Source: Rothia sp035916755 (lineage in GTDB: Bacteria; Actinomycetota; Actinomycetes; Actinomycetales; Micrococcaceae). From it: DNA of 64,000 nt. Under the pieces are notes generated by a model. That model ran no database searches and was not told the origin of the DNA. It worked only from the letters and a program-made list of their open reading frames with translations. Positions 16,832 to 25,107 of the stretch are shown in pieces; within the stretch, counting starts at the first letter, position 1, and each line of letters begins with the position of its first letter. The stretch spans positions 310,001 to 374,000 of the forward strand of contig NZ_JAYWIX010000001.1 in the NCBI RefSeq assembly GCF_035916755.1, in the 5' to 3' direction. Position numbers and translations under genes: made by a program.

Positions 16832-17836
16832 GTGACTGTACGCGTAGCTATTAACGGCTTTGGCCGCATCGGTCGTACCTTCTTCCGCGCAGCACAGCAG
16901 CACGGCGAAGGCTTCGAAATCGTTGCAATCAACGACCTGACCGACGTCAAGACCCTCGCACACCTGCTCAAGTACGACTCCATCATGGGTCGCTTCGACG
17001 GCGAAGTTGCTGTTTCTGAGAACGGCCTGACCGTCAACGGCAAGGAAATCAAGGTTCTGGCTGAGCGCAACCCCGCAGACCTGCCCTGGGCAGACCTCGG
17101 CGTAGACGTTGTTCTCGAATCCACCGGCTTCTTCACCGACGGTGAGAAGGCAAAGGCTCACCTCGAAGCTGGCGCCAAGAAGGTTATCCTCTCTGCACCC
17201 GGTAAGAACATCGACGGCACCTTCGTCATGGGCGTCAACGACGACCAGTACGATTCAGCCACCATGAACATCGTTTCAAACGCATCCTGCACCACCAACT
17301 GCCTGGCACCCATGGCTAAGGTACTGAACGACAAGTTCGGTATCGAGCGCGGTCTGATGACCACCATCCACGCCTACACCGCTGACCAGCGCCTGCAGGA
17401 CGCCCCCCACTCAGACCTGCGCCGCGCCCGCGCCGCAGCCCTGAACATGGTTCCCACCTCAACCGGTGCAGCAGCAGCTGTTGGCCTGGTTCTGCCCGAA
17501 CTCAAGGGCAAGCTGGACGGCTTCGCAGTTCGCGTTCCCACCCCCACCGGCTCCATCACCGACCTGACCTTCACCGCTTCACGCGAAGTTACCGTTGAAG
17601 AGGTCAACGCAGCCGTCAAGGAAGCAGCAGAGGGTGCCATGAAGGGCATCATCACCTACTCCGAGGAGCCCATCGTCTCCAAGGACATCGAAGGTGAGCC
17701 CGTTTCAACCGTCTTCGACGCACCCCTGACCAAGGTCATCGGCAACCAGGTCAAGGTTATCGCCTGGTACGACAACGAATACGGCTACGTTTCACGCCTG
17801 GTCATGTTCACCAACAAGGTAGTTGCAGCTCTCTAA
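16832..17836 (+). CDS. gap: Glyceraldehyde-3-phosphate dehydrogenase, type I
   Basis: Glycolytic NAD-dependent enzyme, 334 aa. Rossmann motif INGFGRIGR at the N-terminus, active-site SNASCTTNCLAP near residue 150, and the DNEYGYVSR C-terminal block. The GTG start at 16832 is chosen because TAGGAG lies 10 bases upstream; the in-frame TTG at 16823 would be only 2 bases from it. Codon choice is strongly biased, typical of a highly expressed gene. First gene of the gap-pgk-tpiA-secG run, each separated by structured intergenic DNA. Confidence 0.98.
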   Translation: MTVRVAINGFGRIGRTFFRAAQQHGEGFEIVAINDLTDVKTLAHLLKYDSIMGRFDGEVAVSENGLTVNGKEIKVLAERNPADLPWADLGVDVVLESTGFFTDGEKAKAHLEAGAKKVILSAPGKNIDGTFVMGVNDDQYDSATMNIVSNASCTTNCLAPMAKVLNDKFGIERGLMTTIHAYTADQRLQDAPHSDLRRARAAALNMVPTSTGAAAAVGLVLPELKGKLDGFAVRVPTPTGSITDLTFTASREVTVEEVNAAVKEAAEGAMKGIITYSEEPIVSKDIEGEPVSTVFDAPLTKVIGNQVKVIAWYDNEYGYVSRLVMFTNKVVAAL

Positions 17837-17869
17837 GCTGTCATCCACCGGTCTTTCATGAGACAGCAA

Positions 17870-17924
17870 TAGGATAGGGTTAGCGAATCGACGCGCACAC
17901 GCGCGGTTCGCTAACCCTTACCTA
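17870..17924 (+). promoter_or_regulatory. Long intergenic hairpin between gap and pgk
   Basis: 18-base arms (17870-17887 and 17907-17924) pair at 16 of 18 positions, centred on GGGTTAGCGAA / TTCGCTAACCC with a GC-rich tip. No T-tract follows, so it is more likely an mRNA stabiliser, a processing site or a weak attenuator than a full terminator. Confidence 0.6.
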
Positions 17925-17987
17925 TACCCGGCACCACCCTGGTGCCCACCCCATTTACCCTCACAAACAATGGAGATGAAAACTCCC

Positions 17988-19211
17988 ATGGCTAAGACTC
18001 TCGCAGAGCTCATTGACGGTGGCGTAGCAGGCCGCCGCGTTCTCGTCCGCTCCGACCTGAACGTACCCCTCAAGGACGGCGTCGTCACCGATGACGGCCG
18101 CGTCCGTGCCTCCCTGCCCGTACTCAAGAAGCTCACCGATGCCGGTGCCCGTGTCATCGTCACCGCCCACCTGGGTCGCCCCAAGGGTCAGGTAGACCCT
18201 CAGTACTCCATCAAGCCCGCAGCAGAGCGCCTGGCAGAACTGGCAGACTTCCCCGTCATCATCGCAACCGACCTGGTGGGCGAGGACGCCAAGGCTAAGG
18301 CCGAGGCTCTGAAGGACGGCGAACTGCTCGTCGTTGAAAACGTACGCTACGACGCCCGCGAAACCTCCAAGGACGACGCCGAGCGCGCCGAATTCGCAGC
18401 AGAGCTGGCAGCCCTGACCGGCGAGAACGGCGCCTACGTGAATGACGCCTTCGGTGCTGTGCACCGTAAGCACGCCTCGGTGTACGACATCGCCAAGGAA
18501 CTGCCCGCCTACCTGGGCGACCTGGTCAAGACCGAAGTTGACGTCCTGCAGAAGGTCATCAAGAACCCCGACCGCCCCTTCGTTGTTGTCATGGGTGGCG
18601 CTAAGGTCTCAGACAAGCTGGCAGTTATCGACAACCTCATCGGCAAGGCAGACACCCTGCTGATCGGCGGCGGCATGGGCTACACCTTCGCCAAGGCCAT
18701 GGGCTACGAGATCGGCCAGTCCCTGCTGGAAGAAGACCAGATCGAAAACTGCAAGCGCTACATGGAAGAAGCCCCCAAGAAGGGTACCGAACTCATCATC
18801 GCCTCAGACATCGTCTGGTCAGATGACTTCTCCAACGACGCTAACACCGAAATCCGCCCCATCGAAGACCTTACCGGCGGCAAGCTAGGCGCCAAGGCAG
18901 AGGGTCTCGACATCGGCCCCACAACCCGCGAACTCTTCGCCCAGAAGATCAAGGAAGCCAAGCTGGTCTTCTGGAACGGCCCCGTAGGCGTCTTCGAAAT
19001 TGAAGCCTTCGCAGGCGGCACCAAGGCAGTAGCCGACGCCCTCGTCGAGTCAGAGGCATTCTCCATCATCGGTGGCGGCGACTCAGCATCAGCAGTGCGC
19101 AACCTGGGCTTCTCAGACGACCAGTTCGGCCACATCTCCACCGGCGGCGGCGCTTCCCTCGAATACATCGAAGGTAAGACCCTGCCCGGCCTCGAAGCAC
19201 TCGGCGCCTAA
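17988..19211 (+). CDS. pgk: Phosphoglycerate kinase
   Basis: Substrate-level phosphorylation, 1,3-bisphosphoglycerate to 3-phosphoglycerate. The mature frame begins MAKTLAELI at 17988, with GGAG about 12 bases upstream; an ATG at 17970 is also in frame but has no good spacing. Motifs: RVLVRSDLNVP near residue 20, HLGRPKG near 62, the nucleotide-binding GGGMGYTF and the C-terminal GGGDSASAV. 408 aa, normal length. Flanked by hairpins on both sides. Confidence 0.98.
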   Translation: MAKTLAELIDGGVAGRRVLVRSDLNVPLKDGVVTDDGRVRASLPVLKKLTDAGARVIVTAHLGRPKGQVDPQYSIKPAAERLAELADFPVIIATDLVGEDAKAKAEALKDGELLVVENVRYDARETSKDDAERAEFAAELAALTGENGAYVNDAFGAVHRKHASVYDIAKELPAYLGDLVKTEVDVLQKVIKNPDRPFVVVMGGAKVSDKLAVIDNLIGKADTLLIGGGMGYTFAKAMGYEIGQSLLEEDQIENCKRYMEEAPKKGTELIIASDIVWSDDFSNDANTEIRPIEDLTGGKLGAKAEGLDIGPTTRELFAQKIKEAKLVFWNGPVGVFEIEAFAGGTKAVADALVESEAFSIIGGGDSASAVRNLGFSDDQFGHISTGGGASLEYIEGKTLPGLEALGA

Positions 19212-19222
19212 AACAACACCAC

Positions 19223-19290
19223 GTGGCAGTAAGCCACCCGGCGGTTAACCCGCCAGCGGGCAGGACGGGCACACCCACCGCGTCCTGCCC
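19223..19290 (+). promoter_or_regulatory. Hairpins between pgk and tpiA
   Basis: GTGGC/GCCAC (19223-19237) is followed by a stem GGGCAGGACG (19258-19267) / CGTCCTGCCC (19281-19290), with a GGCGGTTAACCCGCC palindrome between them. There is no T-run, so read-through into tpiA is expected; processing or stability elements are plausible. Confidence 0.5.
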
Positions 19291-19324
19291 ACCCACCTCA
19301 AGATTTCGCGAAAGGAACGAGCCC

Positions 19325-20101
19325 ATGACTCGCAAGCCCCTCATCGCAGGCAACTGGAAGATGAACATGGACCACACCGAAGGTGTGACCCTGCTCCAGA
19401 AACTGGCCTGGACCCTGGACGACACCAACTTCGACTACGACACTGCCGAAGTTGCCGTTTTCCCTCCCTTCACCGACATCCGCTCCGTACAGACCCTCGT
19501 TGACGGCGACAAGCTCAACATCGTCTACGGTGGCCAGGACCTCTCAGACCAGGACTCCGGCGCCTACACCGGCGATATCTCCGGCGTCTTCCTCAAGAAG
19601 CTCGGTGCAACCTACGTGCTGGTCGGTCACTCAGAGCGTCGCACCATCCACGGCGAAACCGACGCCGTCTGCGCCGCTAAGGTACAGGCTGCCTACCGCA
19701 ACGAGCTCACCCCCGTACTCTGCGTCGGTGAAGGCCTCGACAAGCGCGAAGCCGGCGAGCACGTCGACTTCACCCTGGACCAGCTGCGCGGCTCCATCGA
19801 GGGCCTGACCGCAGAACAGGCTGAGACCCTGGTCGTAGCCTACGAACCCGTCTGGGCTATCGGTACCGGCAAGGTTGCAACCGCAGCTGACGCCCAGGAA
19901 ATGAGCAAGGCTATCCGCGAGGAACTGACCAAGCTCTACTCCGCAGAGGTCGCCGATAAGGTTCGCGTACTCTACGGCGGTTCCGTCAAGGCAGCATCAG
20001 CCCCCGAGATCATGGCAGAGGCAGACGTCGACGGCGTACTGGTGGGCGGTGCATCCCTCGACGCCACCGAATTCGCTAACATCGCACGATACAAGGCCTA
20101 A
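19325..20101 (+). CDS. tpiA: Triosephosphate isomerase
   Basis: Interconverts dihydroxyacetone phosphate and glyceraldehyde-3-phosphate. 258 aa from the ATG at 19325, which follows AAAGGAACG. Motifs: AGNWKMN at the N-terminus, GHSERR near residue 100, the catalytic Glu in AYEPVWAIGTG near 175 and YGGSVKA near 218. Strong codon bias, as for gap and pgk. Confidence 0.98.
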   Translation: MTRKPLIAGNWKMNMDHTEGVTLLQKLAWTLDDTNFDYDTAEVAVFPPFTDIRSVQTLVDGDKLNIVYGGQDLSDQDSGAYTGDISGVFLKKLGATYVLVGHSERRTIHGETDAVCAAKVQAAYRNELTPVLCVGEGLDKREAGEHVDFTLDQLRGSIEGLTAEQAETLVVAYEPVWAIGTGKVATAADAQEMSKAIREELTKLYSAEVADKVRVLYGGSVKAASAPEIMAEADVDGVLVGGASLDATEFANIARYKA

Positions 20102-20175
20102 AAAATACCCTAACTAGGGGTATAGTAGATTGGTGGCGCTTCGAAACGCCCTTCAACCCGACTGAAAGGTTCTGC

Positions 20176-20433
20176 GTGGAAACCCTCAAGATTATCCTGA
20201 TGGTCCTGATCGCTATCGCGAGCATTCTTACCATCCTGCTGGTTCTACTGAACCGCGGTAAGGGCGGCGGCCTCTCAGATATGTTCGGTGGTGGCATGAC
20301 CACCTCACTGAACTCTTCGGGCATGGCATCTAAAAACCTGATTCGCCTGACCGTTACAGTGATTCTGCTGTGGGTCTTTGCAATTATCGGTTACGCCCTG
20401 GTGATGCGTTTCTCTGAGGTTGCTGTTATCTAG
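20176..20433 (+). CDS. secG: Preprotein translocase subunit SecG
   Basis: 85-aa SecYEG accessory subunit with two membrane segments (residues about 4-23 and 53-75) flanking the conserved KGGGLSDMFGGG loop. GTG start preceded by GAAAGG. A hairpin with ATACCC/GGGTAT whose 3' part includes TATAGT may form a local promoter at about 20120. A strong terminator follows. Confidence 0.95.
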   Translation: METLKIILMVLIAIASILTILLVLLNRGKGGGLSDMFGGGMTTSLNSSGMASKNLIRLTVTVILLWVFAIIGYALVMRFSEVAVI

Positions 20434-20442
20434 GCTTACATC

Positions 20443-20487
20443 AAAAATTCCCGCCTACCGGTTCACCGGTAGGCGGGAATTTTTTTG
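20443..20487 (+). terminator. Rho-independent terminator after secG
   Basis: A-rich start, stem CCCGCCTACCGG / CCGGTAGGCGGG with a TTCA loop, then TTTTTTT. The A/T flanks make it work in both directions, which suits the convergent pgl gene. Confidence 0.95.
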
Positions 20488-20505
20488 TCTCTGAATCCCT
20501 GAACT

Positions 20506-21279
20506 CTAGGAAGCTGAGCCGAGGGCGTCCTCGGTTGCCAGAATCAGGGTTTCGAGCAGGCCGCGGGCTCCAGCTGCCGGGGTCTGGGTGAGGATCTCGG
20601 CGGTTAGCTGGGTTTCAGGCAGAGCGGACGCCGCCCGCAGACGGGCAGTTGCCTCGGCCTTGTCGCTCCCGGCAACCAGGAACCAGATGCGCTCTGAGTA
20701 GTTGATCACCGGCAGGGTCAGGCTTACGCGGGTGGGCGGGGGCTTGGGGGAGTTGTGCACCGCAAGGGTGGTGGCCTCAGCCTCTAGAATCTCGGCCCGG
20801 TCGGGGAAGAGGGAGGCGATATGGCCATCGGGCCCCATACCCAGTAGGGTCAGGTCAAAGAGGGGGGAGGCCTCACCCTCGGGGGCGTAGCGGGCTAGCT
20901 CAGCGGTGTAGGCTTCGGCCGCTGCCTCCGGGGTGTCAAAAACATCTGAGGCACCCATGACGTGCAGGTTCTCCTCCGGTAGTCCCAGGGAGGTGAGCCA
21001 GGCGTCCTTGGCCTGCTGTTCGTTGCGATCAGCGTGGCCGCGAGGTACAAAACGCTCGTCTGACCACCAGAAATGAACCTTAGACCAGTCCACGGTAGCG
21101 CTCAGCGGGCTTTCTGCAATACCCGCAAGCACCGCAATGCCCATAGTGCCACCGGTCAGCGAGAGGTGGGCAATACCGCGGGCAGCCACAGCGGTTGCAG
21201 CTACATTGATGATGCGGGTGGCACCTGCCAGCTGCAGCTGGGCCTTATCGAGGTGGGGAACGACGATAGGATTAGGCAT
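20506..21279 (-). CDS. pgl: 6-phosphogluconolactonase
   Basis: Hydrolyses 6-phosphogluconolactone in the oxidative pentose phosphate pathway. 257 aa from the ATG at 21279, overlapping the end of opcA by 8 bp. SolB/NagB-like fold with LSLTGGTMG near the N-terminus, WSDERFVPRGHADRN and LLGMGPDGHIASLFP. Last gene of zwf-opcA-pgl. Confidence 0.95.
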   Translation of the reverse strand: MPNPIVVPHLDKAQLQLAGATRIINVAATAVAARGIAHLSLTGGTMGIAVLAGIAESPLSATVDWSKVHFWWSDERFVPRGHADRNEQQAKDAWLTSLGLPEENLHVMGASDVFDTPEAAAEAYTAELARYAPEGEASPLFDLTLLGMGPDGHIASLFPDRAEILEAEATTLAVHNSPKPPPTRVSLTLPVINYSERIWFLVAGSDKAEATARLRAASALPETQLTAEILTQTPAAGARGLLETLILATEDALGSAS

Positions 21280-22255
21280 CGTAGACCTCCGTATAGTCGG
21301 CGCCCTCATCGTGCACATCGTCTACGTTCACATCGACCACGATGTTGCCACTGGCGACAACAGACTTGAGCACCTCGCCGTAGACCTCATCGGGGTCAAG
21401 GCGACGCAGCTCTTCTGCCAGGCAGTCGGCCAGGGAGCGGGCCGGCAGGGAAATCTGCTGGTCGGGCACACCGGGGGAAGAAATGGTGGCAATGTTGCGA
21501 CCGGGGCGGTGGATGATGATGGAGCCGTCTTCGCGTTCAAGTTCTACCTTGTAGAGGCCGCGCTGCACATCGGTGGTGCGCAGGTGCACCTCAGCGCCCA
21601 GGCGGTCACCCAGCCAGGCACCGAGCAGAACAACCGAGGGGCTCATGGACGAACCGGAGACCACCACGCGCTTGACGGGGGAGGGCTCGATCTGGTCGAA
21701 GACAGCAGCAATCTGAATACGCCAGAGGGTCAGGCGAATCCATGCCAGGTCGGTGTCGCCGTCCTTGTAGCTGGCAGCCAGCTTCTCTAGCACACCCAGG
21801 GGGGCATAGGCGCGGGCTGAATCGGTGATACGGCGCTGGGCAATCTTGCCGATAGAGTGCTCTGCGGGGTTCTCAGGAACCGAGTGGGGCCACCAGGCAA
21901 CGATGGGGGAGTCAGGCAGTAGCAGCCCCGAAATCAGGGACTCGGTAGCAACCGCTGCCGAGCCGTACCCGCGCAGAATGATGAGCTCTGAAGCACCCGC
22001 GTCGCCGCCCACGTAAATGCGGGCATCAAGCCGATCGTCGGCGTCCTGACCGTAATCAATGTGGACGATAATGCGGGAAGGGTGCTCGTAGGAGGCCTTC
22101 AGGGCCGCCTCAACCGCTGTCTTTGAGTGGCCCTTCTCGGCCAGAATGACCAGGGTGAGCACACGAGAGGACGTGGTCGCCCCCTCCTCACTGCGCAGGC
22201 GGGAAAGCTCCTTGGCAACCTCGCCCACAGTGGTGTCTTTGAGTTTCTTCATCAT
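21272..22255 (-). CDS. opcA: Glucose-6-phosphate dehydrogenase assembly protein OpcA
   Basis: OpcA is needed for active G6PDH in cyanobacteria and actinobacteria. The frame begins MMKKLKDTTVGEVAKEL at 22255, where ATGA overlaps the zwf stop, so translation is coupled. The family motif block GLLLPDSPIVAWWP is present near residue 130. About 327 aa. Confidence 0.93.
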   Translation of the reverse strand: MMKKLKDTTVGEVAKELSRLRSEEGATTSSRVLTLVILAEKGHSKTAVEAALKASYEHPSRIIVHIDYGQDADDRLDARIYVGGDAGASELIILRGYGSAAVATESLISGLLLPDSPIVAWWPHSVPENPAEHSIGKIAQRRITDSARAYAPLGVLEKLAASYKDGDTDLAWIRLTLWRIQIAAVFDQIEPSPVKRVVVSGSSMSPSVVLLGAWLGDRLGAEVHLRTTDVQRGLYKVELEREDGSIIIHRPGRNIATISSPGVPDQQISLPARSLADCLAEELRRLDPDEVYGEVLKSVVASGNIVVDVNVDDVHDEGADYTEVYDA

Positions 22256-23787
22256 GGGCGCCTCCAAGCACGGCCGTCGCGTTCCAGCATTTCGTGGGCA
22301 GAAGCCGGGCCCCACGAACCGGGGGCGTAGGCTTCGGGTTTGATTTTGTTTTCTTCCCAGTATTCTTCGAAGGGGTCAAGAATCTTCCAGGAGAGCTCAA
22401 CCTCTTCGTGGCGGGGGAAGAGCGGGGGCTCACCGAGCAGCACATCGAGAATCAGACGCTCGTAGGCCTCGGGGGACTCTTCGGTGAAGGAGTGGGAGTA
22501 GCCAAAGTCCATGTTGACGTCGCGGATTTCCATCTGGGTGCCGGGCACCTTCGAGGCAAAGCGCAGGGTCATGCCCTCATCGGGCTGCACGCGAATCACA
22601 ATCGCGTTCTGGCCGGAGCTATCGGCACTGCCGCCAAAGAGCAGGTTGGGAGCCTTCTTGAAGACCACAGCAATCTCGGTGACGCGGCGGCCCAGACGCT
22701 TACCCGCGCGCAGGTAGAAGGGCACGCCCGCCCAGCGGCGGGTGTTGATGTTCAGCTTGAGGGCGGCGAAAGTTTCGGTGCGGGAGTCGGCGGGAATGTC
22801 GTTCTCGTCAAAGAAGCCATTGACCTCTTCACCGCCCTGGTTGCCGGCAGCGTACTGGCCGATGGCAAAGGCTGAGGCAATATCATCGGGAATCTGGACT
22901 GCCTCAAGCACCTTGGCCTTCTCGGCGCGCAGGTGCTCGGCGTTGAAGCTGACGGGCTCTTCCATGGCAGTGAGTGCCAGCAGCTGCAGCAGGTGGTTCT
23001 GAATGACGTCGCGGGCAGCGCCCACGCCGTCGTAGTAGCCAGCGCGGGTACCGATGCCGATGTCTTCGGCCATGGTGATCTGCACGTGGTCGACGTTGGT
23101 GGCGTTCCACAGGGGCTCGAACATCTGGTTGGCAAAGCGCATGGCCAGAATATTCTGCACGGTTTCTTTGCCCAGGTAGTGGTCGATACGGAAGACCGAA
23201 TCGGCGGGGAAGACCCGCTCAACAATGGCGTTGAGCTCGCGGGCGGTTTCGAGATTGTGGCCGAAAGGCTTTTCGATAACCACACGGCGCCAACCCTCGT
23301 GCTGGTTGTGGTTGGCCAGGTTGTGATCGGCTAGCTTCTGCAGTACCTGGTCGAAGTCTTTGGGCGGAATCGACAGGTAGAAGGCGTGGTTGCCGCGGGT
23401 GCCTCGGGTTTCGTCGAGCTCTGCCAGGGTTGCCTTGAGCTTTTCAAAGGACTCATCGGAGTCGAAGGTGCCGGTGACAAAGCGAATGCCGGCAGCGAAC
23501 TGGTTCCAGACGTCCTCTCGGAAGGGGGTACGGGCGTGGGCTTCAACGTGCCCGCGCACCTCCTGCTGGAAGTCCTCGTGGCTCCACTCGCGGCGTCCGA
23601 AACCCACCAGGCCAAAGCTGGGCGGGAGCAGGCCGCGGTTAACCAGGTCGTAGACCGCGGGGAGTAGTTTCTTGCGCGCAAGGTCGCCGGTGACGCCGAA
23701 GAAGACCAGGGAGGACGGGCCTGCCACGCGGGTTAGTCTGCGGTCGCGCGGGTCGCGCAGGGGGTTTGAATCGTGAGTGTTGGCCAC
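22252..23787 (-). CDS. zwf: Glucose-6-phosphate 1-dehydrogenase
   Basis: First step of the oxidative pentose phosphate pathway. 511 aa, GTG start. Coenzyme motif FGVTGDLARKKL near residue 33, substrate site RIDHYLGKE with the catalytic block near residue 200, and EKPFGHNL near 175. First gene of the zwf-opcA-pgl unit. The 187-bp gap to tal holds a probable promoter (TAGTGTACTAGT region near 23860) and the hairpin at 23931. Confidence 0.97.
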   Translation of the reverse strand: MANTHDSNPLRDPRDRRLTRVAGPSSLVFFGVTGDLARKKLLPAVYDLVNRGLLPPSFGLVGFGRREWSHEDFQQEVRGHVEAHARTPFREDVWNQFAAGIRFVTGTFDSDESFEKLKATLAELDETRGTRGNHAFYLSIPPKDFDQVLQKLADHNLANHNQHEGWRRVVIEKPFGHNLETARELNAIVERVFPADSVFRIDHYLGKETVQNILAMRFANQMFEPLWNATNVDHVQITMAEDIGIGTRAGYYDGVGAARDVIQNHLLQLLALTAMEEPVSFNAEHLRAEKAKVLEAVQIPDDIASAFAIGQYAAGNQGGEEVNGFFDENDIPADSRTETFAALKLNINTRRWAGVPFYLRAGKRLGRRVTEIAVVFKKAPNLLFGGSADSSGQNAIVIRVQPDEGMTLRFASKVPGTQMEIRDVNMDFGYSHSFTEESPEAYERLILDVLLGEPPLFPRHEEVELSWKILDPFEEYWEENKIKPEAYAPGSWGPASAHEMLERDGRAWRRP

Positions 23788-23930
23788 CGCCGTGAATCCT
23801 TCACAGGTTGGTTGGGGCGGCAGCTGCGAAAGGCGTGGGGGCTGCCGCGGTTCTCTTGTTCTAGTGTACTAGTGCCCACCGGGCCGGCAGGTGCTTGCCG
23901 CCGGGCTGGGGCGAGGTGAGCGGGTGCAGT

Positions 23931-23960
23931 GAGGGTGGGGGGGATAGGCCCCCCACCCTC
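23931..23960 (-). terminator. Hairpin after tal
   Basis: A perfect 12-bp stem, GAGGGTGGGGGG / CCCCCCACCCTC, with a 6-base loop, just downstream of the tal stop codon. No T-tract follows on the minus strand, so termination may be partial and some read-through into zwf is possible. Confidence 0.65.
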
Positions 23961-23974
23961 AGCATGAAACGGTA

Positions 23975-25081
23975 CTACTTGCTGTCAGCCAGTGCGGTGG
24001 TGACGGTATCGAGCAGTTCCTTCCAGGAGACCTCGAACTTCTCAACGCCTTCGGTTTCCAGCTTCTCAACCACGTCGTTGTAGGAGATACCTACAGCTTC
24101 GAGCTGGTTGAGGATCTCGGTGGATTCCTCGTAGGTGCCCTCGATAGCGTTACCAGCAACCTCTGCGTGGTCGAAGGTTGCGTTGAGGGTTGCCTCGGGC
24201 ATGGTGTTGACGGTGCCGGGGGCTGCAATTTCGGTGACGTAGAGGGTGTCGGGGTAGGCAGGGTTCTTCACGCCGGTGGATGCCCAGAGCGGACGCTGGC
24301 GGTTGGCACCTGCGGCTTCCAGGCGGGCCCAGCGCTCGGAGGAGAAGGCCTGCTCGTAGACCTCGAAGGCCAGGCGGGCGTTAGCTACACCGGCCTTGCC
24401 GCGCAGGGCGAGGGCTTCGTCGGTGCCGATGGCCTCAAGGCGGGCGTCAATTTCGGTATCGACGCGGGAGACGAAGAAGGAGGCTACGGAGTGAATCTTT
24501 GAGAGGTCCTTGCCGTTTTCCAGTGCCTTTTCGAGGCCCAGCAGGTAGGCGTTGATGACGGCGCGGTAACGCTCCAGGGAGAAAATCAGGGTGACGTTGA
24601 CCGAGATACCTTCGCCCAGGGCCTCAGCGATGGGCTCCAGGCCCTCTTCGGTGGCGGGAATCTTGATTATGACGTTCTCGCGGCCAACTGCTGAGTAGAG
24701 TTCCTTGGCCTGAGCTAGGGTCGCAGCTGATTCGCGGGCCAGCAGGGGAGAGACCTCGATGGAGACGCGGCCGTCAAAGCCCTGGGTTGCCTCGTAGATG
24801 GGGGCAAAGACATCGCAGGCGTCGCGCACATCGTCAATCATGGCAGCAAAGCCAGCTGCTTCTGCTTCGGCGCCCTCTGCTGCCAGCTTCTTCATCTGCT
24901 CGGCGTAGGCTGCGCCGTTCGACAGGGCGGCAGCGAAAATGGAGGGATTAGTGGTGACACCGACAACGTTCTTGGTGTCGATCAGTTCCTGCAGGTTACC
25001 GCTGGTGAGACGATCGCGGGAGAGGTCGTCGAGCCAGATGGAGACGCCTGCGTCAGAAAGCTTCTGGGTGGGGGTAGTCAT
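23975..25081 (-). CDS. tal: Transaldolase
   Basis: Non-oxidative pentose phosphate enzyme, 368 aa. The Schiff-base Lys lies in IIKIPATEEGL near residue 140, with SIWLDDLSRDRL at the N-terminus and the VTTNPSIF block near 40. AAGGAAAA precedes the ATG. It follows tkt after 26 bp, so they are co-transcribed. Confidence 0.97.
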   Translation of the reverse strand: MTTPTQKLSDAGVSIWLDDLSRDRLTSGNLQELIDTKNVVGVTTNPSIFAAALSNGAAYAEQMKKLAAEGAEAEAAGFAAMIDDVRDACDVFAPIYEATQGFDGRVSIEVSPLLARESAATLAQAKELYSAVGRENVIIKIPATEEGLEPIAEALGEGISVNVTLIFSLERYRAVINAYLLGLEKALENGKDLSKIHSVASFFVSRVDTEIDARLEAIGTDEALALRGKAGVANARLAFEVYEQAFSSERWARLEAAGANRQRPLWASTGVKNPAYPDTLYVTEIAAPGTVNTMPEATLNATFDHAEVAGNAIEGTYEESTEILNQLEAVGISYNDVVEKLETEGVEKFEVSWKELLDTVTTALADSK

Positions 25082-25107
25082 AATGTTTTCCTTGAATTTT
25101 AGTTCGG

